This document shows, in pieces, positions 51,506-61,433 of a stretch of DNA of 64,000 nucleotides. A program made the position numbers and the translations under genes. Numbering within the stretch: position 1 is the first letter of the stretch; every line of letters starts with the position of its first letter. The notes below the pieces were generated by a model. It searched no databases. It was not told where the DNA came from and worked only from the letters and a program-made list of their open reading frames with translations. Source of the DNA: PALSA-505 sp963702235 (lineage in GTDB: Bacteria > Actinomycetota > Actinomycetes > Streptosporangiales > Streptosporangiaceae); the NCBI GenBank assembly GCA_963702235.1, contig CAVPBZ010000013.1, positions 248,001 through 312,000 on the forward strand, in the 5' to 3' direction.

Positions 51506-53182
51506 TCAGTGCCGGAGCCACAGCGTGACCCACATGCCGCGGTAGGCCCGCGCGGCTACCTGGGAGAAGTCACGCAGCAGCACCGCGCTCTCGTCGCGCA
51601 CCGGTCCCGCGGGCAGGCTCGCCGACGGCCGGCTACCGATCACCCAGACGCGCTGGTAGCTCAAGATGAGCGGCAGGACGGTGCTGACGGGCTTGTCGAT
51701 GCCCCGGAACGGGTTCGCCACCGCCGGCGGCACGGCGAGGGCGAAGTCGGTGGTCTGGCTGAAGTCGCCCGGGTAGCCCAGCCTGGCCTTGCGGAAGAAC
51801 GCGCTGAAAAAGAGCACCCCGTCGCCGCGGCGCGCGTGCGCGGCCACGTACTGAGCCGGGCCGCCGAAGTTGAACAGGCGGCTGCCCGGGGTGCGGACGC
51901 GTTGCTGGGGCCCGAGCTGCAGCAGCAGCGCGCACACGCACACGGCCACGCCGGGCACCCAGATGAGCGCCCGCCGGTGAGCCCGGTCACCCAGCCACTG
52001 CCCGATCCGGTACAGCCCGGCGCCGGCCAGCAGCGCCGCACCCGCCTCGCCGTACAGGACGTAACGGTCGATGTACAGCGGCGACGCGACGAGGGACTCG
52101 AGTATCAGCAGCGCAGCCGGGACGACGAGCAGCGGTGCCGCCACCGAGGGCAGCGAGATGCCGCCGCTGTTCCACCAGGCGGATCCGGGCTTCGCGCCGG
52201 CCGCCGCGGCGGTGCCGTCCGGCCGCGGCCAGCCGCGAGCCGGCAGCAGCGCTATCACGGCGCACACGGCCAGGAGCAGGGGTGCCACGATCGTGGCGCC
52301 GAAGTAGTCGTGGTACAGGACCCAGATGTCCCGCAAGCCCGGCCGCGGGATCGCCCCGAGGGCTGCCTGCTGCCGGCTGCTGAGCGCAATGAGGGGCGTG
52401 ACCAGGATCGCCCCCGCGGCGGCGGCGAGGGTCCAGTGCGCGACGGCCCGCCGCCCGTACCGGGCCAGCAGGACCGTGATCGCGTGCGCGGCCAGCACCA
52501 GCAGCGCCATCTCGTTCAGGTAGCCGCCCAGCGTCACTAGCGCGCCGTAGGCCAGCCACGGGCGGGTGACCTGGGCGCGCGTCCCGCCGCTGCGCTCGGC
52601 CTGCAGGGCGTGCAGCAGGACCAGCGTCTCGGCCAGCACGCAGGCGAACACCAGCGCATAGGAACGCGCGGTCTGCGCGTAGTAGATGATGCCCGGCGTC
52701 AGCGCCATGATCAGGCCGGCGAACAGCCCGGCCCAGCCGGATCCGGTCAGCCGCCGGCCGATGACCGCCAGCATGGCCGCGGCGGCCGCCATGCTGATCA
52801 CCGAGGGGATGCGCATCACCGCCGGGCTGGTGCCCACCGCCATCCAGCCGTGCAGCAGCAGGTAGTACAGCCCGTGCACGGCATCGACGTGGCGGAGCAG
52901 GTGGGCCAGCTGGCGCAGGCTCAGCAGCGCGGCCCAGCGGCTCACCACCTCGTCGTTGCCCATGGCCGAGTCGCGGGCCAGGCCCCACACGCCGGCGACC
53001 GCCATCGCCGCGGCCGCGGCGATGGCCGGCGCGTACCGGGCCGCCGTCCCCGTCCAGCCGCCGCTGCTCGCCTGCGGGCCAGCGCTGCCGGCGGCTAGGC
53101 CCCTGCTGGCGGCGTCCGGCGGCGCAGCGCCGGCGTCCGGCAGTGCGGGCTGGCCATCAGGACCAGGGTCTGATGGCGTCAT
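51506..53182 (-). CDS. GT-C family membrane glycosyltransferase (GT39-like)
   Basis: 558 aa with an N-terminal Pro/Ala tail and about ten membrane helices. The first loop has ARDSAMGNDEVVSRWAAL, where the Asp-Glu pair is the catalytic acidic motif position of GT39-type enzymes, and the following YAQTARSYAL is typical of the family. Donor probably polyprenyl-phosphate-linked; acceptor unknown. The ATG at 53182 follows glfT2 by 23 bp, suggesting cotranscription. Confidence 0.78.
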   Translation of the reverse strand: MTPSDPGPDGQPALPDAGAAPPDAASRGLAAGSAGPQASSGGWTGTAARYAPAIAAAAAMAVAGVWGLARDSAMGNDEVVSRWAALLSLRQLAHLLRHVDAVHGLYYLLLHGWMAVGTSPAVMRIPSVISMAAAAAMLAVIGRRLTGSGWAGLFAGLIMALTPGIIYYAQTARSYALVFACVLAETLVLLHALQAERSGGTRAQVTRPWLAYGALVTLGGYLNEMALLVLAAHAITVLLARYGRRAVAHWTLAAAAGAILVTPLIALSSRQQAALGAIPRPGLRDIWVLYHDYFGATIVAPLLLAVCAVIALLPARGWPRPDGTAAAAGAKPGSAWWNSGGISLPSVAAPLLVVPAALLILESLVASPLYIDRYVLYGEAGAALLAGAGLYRIGQWLGDRAHRRALIWVPGVAVCVCALLLQLGPQQRVRTPGSRLFNFGGPAQYVAAHARRGDGVLFFSAFFRKARLGYPGDFSQTTDFALAVPPAVANPFRGIDKPVSTVLPLILSYQRVWVIGSRPSASLPAGPVRDESAVLLRDFSQVAARAYRGMWVTLWLRH

Positions 53183-53205
53183 CCGGTGTCCGGTCGGTGC
53201 TGAGC

Positions 53206-55254
53206 TCACGGGCCGCCGCGTGGATCGTCGACGGACGCGGCGAAGGTCTCCCGCCACGTCGCGGGTGAGGTCAGCCCGGCCGCCGCGGCACGGTAGTCCG
53301 CGGCCAGCCGTGACCACTGCCGGCGCAGCCTGGCGTGCAGGATCAAGCTGCGCCAGCCGAGCGAACGGAACAGCTTCGGGTCCCGCTGGTACCACGCGGC
53401 GCTGGTGCCCTCGGCCGTTGACACCAGGGCGCTGTCCAGCTTGGCCAGCACCCACCAGGAGGCGTCCTGGTAGGGCAGCGCCATCTGCGGGCGCTTGCCT
53501 GCGCCCTTCATCGGCCGCCGGAACTGACGCACGGTCCCGGCCGCGGCCTTGGTCAGCAGGTTGATCTTGTTACTCGGGGTGGTGGACTGCTTGAGGGAAT
53601 CGGGAGCCTTCCGCCGGGGCGGCGGGAAACTCTCGATGTCGGCGGCGTCGTGCGCGTCGGTGAACGGCGCGCGAACCTCCTGCAGCTGCCGCATCTTGGA
53701 CGCGATGTCCCGGTGCAGGTGGGCCGGGCCGGACAGCACGTCCTCGATGGCGAGCAGCCGCAGCGAGGACGTCGAGTACTGCATGGACAGCAGGCTCTGC
53801 AGCTGCCGTTCCGCGCTTTCGCTGATCACGCTGCCGCCGTCGTCGAACGGCGAGTGCAGCAGCGCGGTGACGAGCCGGTTGCGCAGGTGGTAATACGCCT
53901 GCCAGTCGCGGGCGTCGTCCTTGTCGTCCCAGGGCACCTGCCAGGCGGCCACGCCGGGCAGGGACACCGTCGGGCAGCCGTGCTCGCGGGCCCGCACACC
54001 GTACTCAGCGTCGTCCCACTTGATGAAGACAGGCAGCGACAGGCCGATCTCCTCGATGACCCGGGCCGGGATCAGGCACAGCCACCAGCCGTTGTAGTCC
54101 GAGTCGGCGCGGCGGTGCAGCCACGGAGTGTTCCGCAGGTTCCGGCGGCCGAAGTCGTGCCGGGCCTTGGTGTTCGGCGCCGGCCCCCACCACCACTTGC
54201 CGGGCTCGATGCCCTCGGCGTACGCGTGCAGCAGCGAGCGGTCGTACAGGCTGAACATGTGGCCGCCGACGATGGTCGGCCGGCGCGCCAGATCGGCGAA
54301 GGTGACCGCGCGCAGGATGCTCTCCGGGTCGATCTTGACGTCGTCGTCGGTGAGCAGCACGTAGTCGCTCTGGCCGGCCCGCACCGTCTCGTCCATGGAG
54401 CGCGCGAACCCGCCGGAGCCGCCGATGTTGCCCTGCTCGATGATCTCCAGGCGGTCACCGAGGTTCTTGGCCGCGTCGGCGAAGCCCGGCTGGTCGCTCA
54501 CCCGGTTGCTGCCCTGGTCGATGACGTAGACCTTGTCGATCAGGTCATGCATCTCGGTCGCTTCGCTCAGCGTGCGCAGCTTGTCGAGCATGTAGTCGGG
54601 ACGGTTGAACGTGGTGATGCCGAGGCTGACGGTGCCGGTCGGGGCCGGCTCGGCCAGCGCCAGCCAGTCGGCCTCGATCAGGGTGGTCCCGCCCGGGCCG
54701 GCCACGACGTCGAACCAGTACCAGCCGCCGTCGATGAACGGGGCGAGCGGCAGCGTCCGCTCGACCGTCTCGGCCATGTCGGACTGGACGCTGATCGTCT
54801 CGACCGGGTGGCTGAAGCCCTTGGCCGTGGAGCGGTACAGGATGATCTTCGACTCGCCGGCCAGCCGGATGCGCAGCGTCACCGCGTCCACAGTGGTCCA
54901 GCGGCGCCAGTAGCTGGCCGGGAACGCGTTGAAGTAGGTCGCGAACGAGACCCGGCGGCCCTCGCTGATCAGCGCGCTGCGCCGCGGCCCGACCTCCTCG
55001 ACCAGGTAGCCGGGGACGTCACTGCCGAACCGGATGCTCGACTGCGTCTCGCCGACGGCGGCGCTGGCCACCGGCACCGGGGTACTCACCTTGTCCCCGG
55101 TCAGCGCCTCGGCCGCCAGCTCGGCGGCCAGCTCGGAAGCGCCCCGTTCGGGATTGGTCTCGACGTAGAGCGGGACCACGTCGAGGTCCTCGCCGGGGAA
55201 GATCACCCGCTGCAGGACGCGCAGGGTGCGGCCGTCGGTGCTCTCGCTGGTCAC
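53206..55254 (-). CDS. glfT2: Galactofuranosyltransferase GlfT2
   Basis: 682 aa; in mycobacteria the homologue polymerises the galactan with alternating 1,5 and 1,6 links. An N-terminal beta-sandwich region (about 1-170) leads to a GT-A domain with SLGITTFNRPDYML, the metal motif LLTDDDVKIDPES, and the catalytic WDDAEYGVRAREHGC; a C-terminal helical region follows. The GTG at 55254 overlaps the proper glf stop (GTGA). Because of a one-base insertion in glf, the frame is also open through into glf, but that is not a real fusion. Confidence 0.92.
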   Translation of the reverse strand: MTSESTDGRTLRVLQRVIFPGEDLDVVPLYVETNPERGASELAAELAAEALTGDKVSTPVPVASAAVGETQSSIRFGSDVPGYLVEEVGPRRSALISEGRRVSFATYFNAFPASYWRRWTTVDAVTLRIRLAGESKIILYRSTAKGFSHPVETISVQSDMAETVERTLPLAPFIDGGWYWFDVVAGPGGTTLIEADWLALAEPAPTGTVSLGITTFNRPDYMLDKLRTLSEATEMHDLIDKVYVIDQGSNRVSDQPGFADAAKNLGDRLEIIEQGNIGGSGGFARSMDETVRAGQSDYVLLTDDDVKIDPESILRAVTFADLARRPTIVGGHMFSLYDRSLLHAYAEGIEPGKWWWGPAPNTKARHDFGRRNLRNTPWLHRRADSDYNGWWLCLIPARVIEEIGLSLPVFIKWDDAEYGVRAREHGCPTVSLPGVAAWQVPWDDKDDARDWQAYYHLRNRLVTALLHSPFDDGGSVISESAERQLQSLLSMQYSTSSLRLLAIEDVLSGPAHLHRDIASKMRQLQEVRAPFTDAHDAADIESFPPPRRKAPDSLKQSTTPSNKINLLTKAAAGTVRQFRRPMKGAGKRPQMALPYQDASWWVLAKLDSALVSTAEGTSAAWYQRDPKLFRSLGWRSLILHARLRRQWSRLAADYRAAAAGLTSPATWRETFAASVDDPRGGP

Positions 55255-56427
55255 GGCCGGCCCCCTTGGCTGGTGAGCGGCACGCCCTCGGCAAAGTAGG
55301 GACGCAGGCGGTTGTCGTACAGGCTCAGCGCGGAATCCAATCGCCATGTGCATATCAAGGTACTGGTACGTGCCCAGGCGCCCGCCGAAGAGCACGCCGC
55401 GCTCGCGGTCGGCCATCTCCCGGTAGGTCAGCAGCCGGGCCCGGTCCTCGGCCTTGTTGATCGGGTAGTACGGCTCGTCGCCGCGGTCGGCGAAGCGCGA
55501 GTACTCTCGCATGATCACTGTCTTGTCCTTCGGGTACCAGGCACGCTCGGGGTGGAAGTGCCGGAACTCATGGATGCGGGTGAACGGAACGTCGGAGTCC
55601 GCGTAATTCATCACCGGTGTTCCCTGGAAGTCTCCGGTGGGGAGTACCTCCACCTCGAAGTCGAGGGTGCGCCAGCCCAGGTCGCCCGCGGCGTAATCAA
55701 AGTACGCGTCGAGCGGGCCCGTGTACACAACCGGCACGTTGCCCAGCAGGTCAGACCGCATGTCGGCGAAGTCGGTCTGCAGCCGCACCTCGATGTTCGG
55801 ATGATCGACCATGCGCTGCAGCCAGGCCGTGTAGCCGTCGGCCGGCAGCCCCTCGTAGGTGTCGCTGAAGTAGCGGTTGTCGAAGGTGTAGCGCACCGGC
55901 AGCCGCTTGATGATCTCCGCGGGCAGGTCAACCGGGTCGGTCTGCCACTGCTTGTAGGTGTAGCCGCGGATGAACGCCTCGTAGAGCGGACGCCCGATCA
56001 GCGAGATGGCCTGCTCTTCGAGGTTGGCGGCCTGGCCGGCCGCCACCTCGGCTGACTGCCCGGCGACCAGCGCGCGCGCCTCGTCCGGCGACAGCGCGGC
56101 GCCGAAGAACTCGCAGATCGTGGCCAGGTTGATCGGCAGCGGGTACACCCGGCCCTTGTAGACGGAGAACACCCGGTGCTGATAGCCGGTAAAGGCCGTG
56201 AACCGGTTGACGTACTCCCAGATACGGCTATTCGACGTGTGGAACAAGTGCGCGCCGTAGCGGTGTATCTCTATCCCGGTCTGCGGCTCCGGCTCGCTGT
56301 AGGCGTTCCCGCCGATGTGATGACGGCGGTCGATGACCAGCACGCGCAGGCCGAGATCGGACGCACAGCGCTCGGCGACGGTCAGCCCGAAGAAACCGGA
56401 CCCCACGATGACGAGATCGACGTTCAC
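55251..56427 (-). pseudogene. glf: UDP-galactopyranose mutase Glf (one-base insertion near the 3' end)
   Basis: It makes UDP-galactofuranose for GlfT2. The FAD-binding motif VDLVIVGSGFFGLTVAE, GGNAYSEPE, HTSNSRIWEYVNRF and KDKTVIMREYSRF are intact. Near 55337 one extra G shifts the frame after YLDMHMAI; the other frame then reads DSALSLYDNRLRPYFAEGVP to a TGA that overlaps the glfT2 GTG. Loss of the last 25 codons would remove FAD contacts. GTG at 56427 overlaps the stop of the GT2 gene. Confidence 0.85.
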
Positions 56428-57275
56428 GGCACCGCTGGTTCCTGCCCGTGCCGCTCGGTGTAGCGCGCCACGAACGGACGGTAGACCGCGCGGCGGCACC
56501 ACCACGGGATCAGCCGGTAGCCCCCGCGGACGATCACGTTGCGGGCGAACTGCGCGGGAGAGGTGAACCCGCTGCGCAGGAACTCGCGCTGCAGCCTGAG
56601 CTCAGACCGCAGCAGCCCGGTGCCGCCGCGCCGCTTGAAGGACGTGGCGCCGACCCGGTAGAAGACCAGCGGCTCGGGCACGTTGACGGCTCGCGCGCCG
56701 TGGTCCAGCATCCGGGCGAAGAGCGAGTAGTCCTCCATCAGCGGGATGTCCCCGTAGCCGCCCGCCGCGAGAACCGCGCTGCGCCGGTAGACGACGGTCG
56801 GGTGATTGAACGGGTCATGCATCCGCGCATAGCGCTGTATCTGCTCCAGCCCGGTGGGCGGAACGCGCTGCCCGACCACATGGTCGGTGTCGCCCACGAA
56901 CTCGAGCAGGCCCGATCCGACGATGTCGGCCGTCTGGATGAGCGGCAGCTGCACCTCGAAGCGGTGCGGCATGGCCACGTCGTCGGCGTCCATCCGGGCG
57001 ATCACGTCGAACCGGCTCGCGGCCATCCCGCGGTCGAGCGCGGGGCCGAGGCCGCCGTTGCGCGGCAGCGGGACCAGCGTCACCGGCACCGGGCTGGCCG
57101 CGCTGAGCTCTGCCAGGCACCCGGCCAGCTCGTCCCGTACCGGGCCGTCGCGCACGATCACCACCTGGTCCGGGCGCACCGTCTGGTCATCGACCGCGCT
57201 GCGGAACGCGCGCCGCAGATAACCGGGCTGGTCGCCGTCGTACACCGCCACCAGGAGGCTGAACGGCTCGTGCAT
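56424..57275 (-). CDS. GT2-family glycosyltransferase
   Basis: 283 aa. The GT-A domain shows SLLVAVYDGDQPGYLRRA, QVVIVRDG and the metal motif ARMDADDVAMPHRF, with the acceptor-side EDYSLFARM. It is the first gene of the glf-glfT2 set and coupled to it; adding an early sugar of the galactan, or an ornament, is plausible. Its promoter must lie in the 57276-57532 gap, which it shares with the divergent sulfotransferase gene. Confidence 0.85.
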   Translation of the reverse strand: MHEPFSLLVAVYDGDQPGYLRRAFRSAVDDQTVRPDQVVIVRDGPVRDELAGCLAELSAASPVPVTLVPLPRNGGLGPALDRGMAASRFDVIARMDADDVAMPHRFEVQLPLIQTADIVGSGLLEFVGDTDHVVGQRVPPTGLEQIQRYARMHDPFNHPTVVYRRSAVLAAGGYGDIPLMEDYSLFARMLDHGARAVNVPEPLVFYRVGATSFKRRGGTGLLRSELRLQREFLRSGFTSPAQFARNVIVRGGYRLIPWWCRRAVYRPFVARYTERHGQEPAVP

Positions 57276-57532
57276 AAGCAGAACCCGCCTTCCATCGGGG
57301 AGGTGCGCACGGCTACAGGGCCGGGAGCTGGCAGCCAGCGATCCGGGCAGCGCCGCCCGGGACCGGGCCTGCCGCTCGGCCGCGGGCTGCGGGCCGGAAC
57401 CACACAGAGACTATTGGATAGGCGCTGTACTCCACAGCTTAGAACGCGCTTTGCCCGGACGTGCCGCCGACGCAAACGCCGTTCCCCGGCGGCTGGTCTA
57501 CCCTGACACGCATGACTCGCGAGGGGATGCCG

Positions 57533-58765
57533 GTGGCGCGGTCCAAGGTGGTCCTGCATATCGGCGAGCCGAAGACGGGCACCACCTTCCTGCAGCAGGT
57601 GATGTGGGGCAACCGCGCCGAGCTGGCCGAGCAGGGCGTCGTCCTGCCCGGTCACCACGCGCAAGACCATTACCGGGCCAGCCAGGATCTGCGCGGCCTC
57701 GCCAAGCTGGACAGCGACCCGGCAGGCTCCTGGACCGGCGAGTGGGACATCCTCGCCGGCCAGGCGCAGCAGGCAGGCAAGACCGCCGTCATCTCGCACG
57801 AGCTGTTCGCGGCGGCGGACGCTGAGCACGCCGAGCGCGCCGTGCGATCGCTGCAGCCGGCCGTGGTGCATGTCGTCCTGACGGTGCGCGACATGGCGAC
57901 GCTGCTGCCCGCGGAGTGGCAGGAGACCGTGAAGCACCGCAGCACCCGGGCCTGGGAGGACTGGCTCGCCGACGTGATCGACCGGGAATCGACGGCGGCC
58001 GGCCGGCGCGAGTGGTGGTTCTGGCGGGTGCACGACACGCTGGCCATCGCGGACCTCTGGTCGCGGTACGTGCCTGCTGAGCGGATACACGTGATCACGA
58101 CCCCGCCGCGCGGGTCGTCCAGCGCGGTGCTGTGGGAGCGATTCGCGTCCCTGCTCGGCATCGATCCCGCCCGCGTGGACCTGTCCCTGGCCCGGCCGAA
58201 CACCTCGCTCGGGCTGCCCGAGATCGAGTTCCTGCGGCGGCTGAACCTGGCCCTGCCGCGGGACGTCCCTGACTGGTTCTACATGTGGAATGTCAAGGAG
58301 GCGGTCGCGCACGGCGAGCTGGCCGGACGGCCGCGCGGGGCGCGCCTGGTGCTGCCCGCCGACCGTGACACCTGGGCCAAGGAACACGCGGAGGTCCTGG
58401 TCGCCGGGCTGCGTGACCGCGGCTATGACCTCATCGGTGATCTCGGCGAGCTGCTGCCCGGGCCGGTGACCGAGCCGGCCGCCAGCCCGGCCGATCAGCC
58501 TGCCGAGCAGGTGCTCGACGCCGCGGTGCGGGCGGCGGCGGCGCTGGTGGCCAACCAGTACCAGCGGGAATACGCCGCGGCCAAGCCGCCGCCGGAACCG
58601 GGCGGTCACCGCGGGCTGGCCGGGCTGCTCGAGTCCGCCGTCGCATCCTCGCCACGGCTCAAGCGGACGGTGCGCGAGCTCAGCAGCCGCTCTCCCGCCG
58701 TGCGCCGGCTGCGCATCCTGGCCTGGCAGGCGCTCGAGCGGTCCCGGGCCCGGCGGCATCCCTAG
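57533..58765 (+). CDS. Sulfotransferase-like protein
   Basis: About 410 aa. The N-terminal VVLHIGEPKTGTTFLQ is a 5'-phosphosulfate-binding loop of PAPS-dependent sulfotransferases, and a 3'-phosphate-binding-like VVHVVLTVRDMATLLPAEW follows. No membrane segment. The GTG at 57533 has GAGGGG 6 nt upstream; ATG at 57512 and 57527 are alternatives. Because it sits among glycosyltransferases, a sulfated envelope sugar is a reasonable but unproven product. Confidence 0.72.
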   Translation: MARSKVVLHIGEPKTGTTFLQQVMWGNRAELAEQGVVLPGHHAQDHYRASQDLRGLAKLDSDPAGSWTGEWDILAGQAQQAGKTAVISHELFAAADAEHAERAVRSLQPAVVHVVLTVRDMATLLPAEWQETVKHRSTRAWEDWLADVIDRESTAAGRREWWFWRVHDTLAIADLWSRYVPAERIHVITTPPRGSSSAVLWERFASLLGIDPARVDLSLARPNTSLGLPEIEFLRRLNLALPRDVPDWFYMWNVKEAVAHGELAGRPRGARLVLPADRDTWAKEHAEVLVAGLRDRGYDLIGDLGELLPGPVTEPAASPADQPAEQVLDAAVRAAAALVANQYQREYAAAKPPPEPGGHRGLAGLLESAVASSPRLKRTVRELSSRSPAVRRLRILAWQALERSRARRHP

Positions 58766-58766
58766 C

Positions 58767-59784
58767 ATGGCCGCAGCTCACGGCCGTCCGGCGGCGACGG
58801 GCGGCTCGCCCCGGGTGATCGCGGTGATGGTCACGTACAACAGGCAGCAGCTGCTGCTGGAGGCGCTGGCCGCGGTACTGGCGCAGAGCAGGGCCCCGGA
58901 TTCGGTGATCGTGGTCGACAACGCCTCCACCGACGGCACCGCCGCGGCGGTCCGCGCGCAGTTCCCCTCGGTGCGGGTGGCCGGGCTGGCGCGCAACACC
59001 GGCGGTGCGGGCGGGTTCGCCTACGGCATGGCGCTGGCACTGGACGGCGACGCGGATTCTGATCTGGCTCATGGACGACGACACGGTGCCTGAGCCCGAC
59101 GCGCTGCGGGTGATGCTCGGGGCCAGGGAACGTCACCCGGCCCGGCCGCCCGCGCTGATCGCCAGCAGGGTGCTGTGGACCGACGGGCGCCCGCACCCGA
59201 TGAACACGCCGCGGACCAGGCCGTTCACTTCCCAGGCTGAGCGGCGTGCCGCGGCGGCCGCCGGGTGCGTGCCGATCCGGTCCGCATCGTTCGTCTCCAT
59301 CCTCGTCAACGCCGCCGAATGCCGGCGGCGCGGCCTGCCGCAGGCGGACTACTTCCTGTGGAACGACGACTTCGAGTTCACCACCCGGCTGCTGCGCGGT
59401 AACACCGGCTGGCTCTGCCCGGCGAGCGTCGCCGTGCACAAGACGCGGACCTTCGGCTCGACCGATGTCAACCCGGGACAGCGGTTCTTCTATGAGGTCC
59501 GGAACAAGATCTGGATGTTCAAGTCCCGCGCGCCGCTCGGCCCGCTGGAGCGGATCCTGTACGGCGGGTCGACGCTGCGCCGGTGGGCCCGCACGTTCGC
59601 GGGCTCGCACGACCGGCGCACGCTCGGGTCCTCACTCGTCAGCGGCATCGCTGCCGGGGTGCGGACCAGCCCGCGACCCACCAGGGACGTCCTGGCCGAC
59701 ATCGGCGAGCTGGCGTCGGCGGCCCGGGAGCAGGGCGCTGACGCCCAGCACCCCGGCTGGCACGAGAGTGATCACGGCGGGTAG
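58767..59784 (+). pseudogene. GlfT1-like GT2 glycosyltransferase (frameshifted)
   Basis: VIAVMVTYNRQQLLLEALAA and VIVVDNASTDGT in one frame, then LIWLMDDDTVPEPDALRVM and DYFLWNDDFEFTTRLL in another; an extra T near 59058 separates DGDAD from LIWLMDDD. Removed, the protein is about 338 aa. The DDD motif and WNDD segment are those of galactofuranosyltransferases that prime galactan (GlfT1, Rv3782). It starts 1 nt after the sulfotransferase stop, and its 3' end overlaps the convergent GT-C gene by 153 bp. Confidence 0.75.
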
Positions 59785-61341
59785 CTCGTAGCGCCAGGAG
59801 AACTCGTAGATGTCCGGCGCCAGCAGGACGATCGCGGCGGCGACGGTGAACAGCAGGCAGGCCGCGGCGAGCCGGCGGCTGCGATCGTCCCGGCCACGGC
59901 GGGCCAGCGCCACGACCGAGCCGGCCAGGCCCGCCAGGGCGGCCAGGGCCAGCAGCGGGCCGGGGGTGTAGCCGCCGCCGAGCTGATAGGAGCGCAGGAA
60001 CGCCGCCAGCGGCCGGCTGACCTGCGCCCGGCCGCCGTAGGCCGGGCTGAGCGTGGTGGCCCTGAACTGCCCGCCCACCTTCCGCTGCACGCCGAACACG
60101 AGAGTGCCGCCGGGCCGCAGCAGCAGGTCGCTGTCCGGAGCTGCCTGCTTCTGGACCTCGTGCTGCTGGAGCAGGCAGGCCTGGGCGGTGAGCTGCCCCG
60201 CCGGGCAGATGCTGGTCCACGGCGGGTACGTGGGGTAGCCGGTCTGGAACTGCCAGCGCGAAATGGGCGTCACCCACCCGGTGGGCTGCCGGGTCACCGC
60301 GAACAGCCGGAGTGAATCGCTGAGGATCGATCCCGCCACCCGCAGCGGCTGCTGATGCTCGATCGCGCTCTTCAGCTCCGCGATCAGCGCGCCCCTCGTG
60401 CCTGGCGTCACGGGCACCGCGTACAGCGGCGACCGGCCGAAGTCGTGCTCCAGCGCGTCGGGTCCCAGCGCCTGCTGCACGGCCGGCGTCGGGCACAGCG
60501 GCCGCGCCTGCGCCGGCAGCCGCAGCGTCGCGCAGTCGGCCGCCGCCACCAGCCGTCCGGTCAGGGTCTGCTGCCTGGCCAGCCAGAAGTGCCCGGTCTG
60601 AGCGTAGGAAATGCCGCAGTACAGCAGGATCGGCAGCGCGAAAGCCGCGATCATTGCGGCTGATGTGCGCAGGGACCGGCGGAAACCTCCGGCCGCGAGC
60701 AGGTAGGTCAGCGCGGGCAGGATGAGGAACTCGCCCAGTGACTTGACGGTGGCCGACAGCCCCAGGATCAGGCCCGCCGCGACCGCGAAGGGAGGGCTGA
60801 CCGCCGGCCGCCAGAGCAGCACGGCCAGCCCGGCCAGGATCATCGCCTCGAACCAGACGTCGGGCATGATCATCTGTTCCATCTGCAGCTGGTAGGCGTC
60901 CAGCAGCACCGGCGCCACCGCCAGCGCCGCGAGCCAGGTCCGGACCCCGCGGCGCCGCAGCAAGACGTAGAGGACGACGGCCATGGCCAGGCCGAGCAGA
61001 TGCTGGATCGCCGTGACCGTTCCCAGGTCGCCGGCGATCAGGATGATCTTGAGCAGGTACCGGTAGCCGAGCGGATCGGCACCAGGCGACGCGCCGTACA
61101 GGTACTTGAGGGTGTCGACGTAGATCAGCGCGGGCTGGTAAGCGAGCTGGGTCAGCACCCGCAGCGTTAGCCCGGCCGCCAGCAGCGCGGAGACCAGCCA
61201 GTGCCGCCGCAGCGTGGTCACGATCCGGGCGCGCCCCGCCCGCCACCGCCCGGCGGACGGAGTACCGGGCCGCGCGACGGGGAGCTGACCGCCCGGCGTC
61301 GTCCCCTCGCCGGCACGCGTCGCGACAGGCGGCTCGGTCAT
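59632..61341 (-). CDS. GT-C family polytopic membrane glycosyltransferase
   Basis: 569 aa with about eleven membrane helices. The first loop contains YVDTLKYLYGASPGADPLGY, with the Asp position of the GT-C acidic motif; a large extracellular part lies at about 300-460. Substrate unknown. The ATG at 61341 is divergent from the DMFase-like gene. The last 50 codons overlap the 3' end of the GlfT1-like gene on the other strand. Confidence 0.75.
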   Translation of the reverse strand: MTEPPVATRAGEGTTPGGQLPVARPGTPSAGRWRAGRARIVTTLRRHWLVSALLAAGLTLRVLTQLAYQPALIYVDTLKYLYGASPGADPLGYRYLLKIILIAGDLGTVTAIQHLLGLAMAVVLYVLLRRRGVRTWLAALAVAPVLLDAYQLQMEQMIMPDVWFEAMILAGLAVLLWRPAVSPPFAVAAGLILGLSATVKSLGEFLILPALTYLLAAGGFRRSLRTSAAMIAAFALPILLYCGISYAQTGHFWLARQQTLTGRLVAAADCATLRLPAQARPLCPTPAVQQALGPDALEHDFGRSPLYAVPVTPGTRGALIAELKSAIEHQQPLRVAGSILSDSLRLFAVTRQPTGWVTPISRWQFQTGYPTYPPWTSICPAGQLTAQACLLQQHEVQKQAAPDSDLLLRPGGTLVFGVQRKVGGQFRATTLSPAYGGRAQVSRPLAAFLRSYQLGGGYTPGPLLALAALAGLAGSVVALARRGRDDRSRRLAAACLLFTVAAAIVLLAPDIYEFSWRYELPAVITLVPAGVLGVSALLPGRRRQLADVGQDVPGGSRAGPHPGSDAADE

Positions 61342-61433
61342 GGCGTCGATGGTAGCCGCGGCAGCAGGGCGCTCGCGGCGACACCAGGACGTTCGCGGCA
61401 CCGGCACCGGCTGCTCGTGGCATCCTGTTTCGC

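Noticed and set aside
53206..56505. A single 1099-codon protein combining UDP-galactopyranose mutase and GlfT2
   Set aside because: The joining part after YLDMHMAI has no homologous content, and the alternative frame gives the proper Glf C terminus ending in a GTGA overlap with glfT2. It is the result of one extra base.
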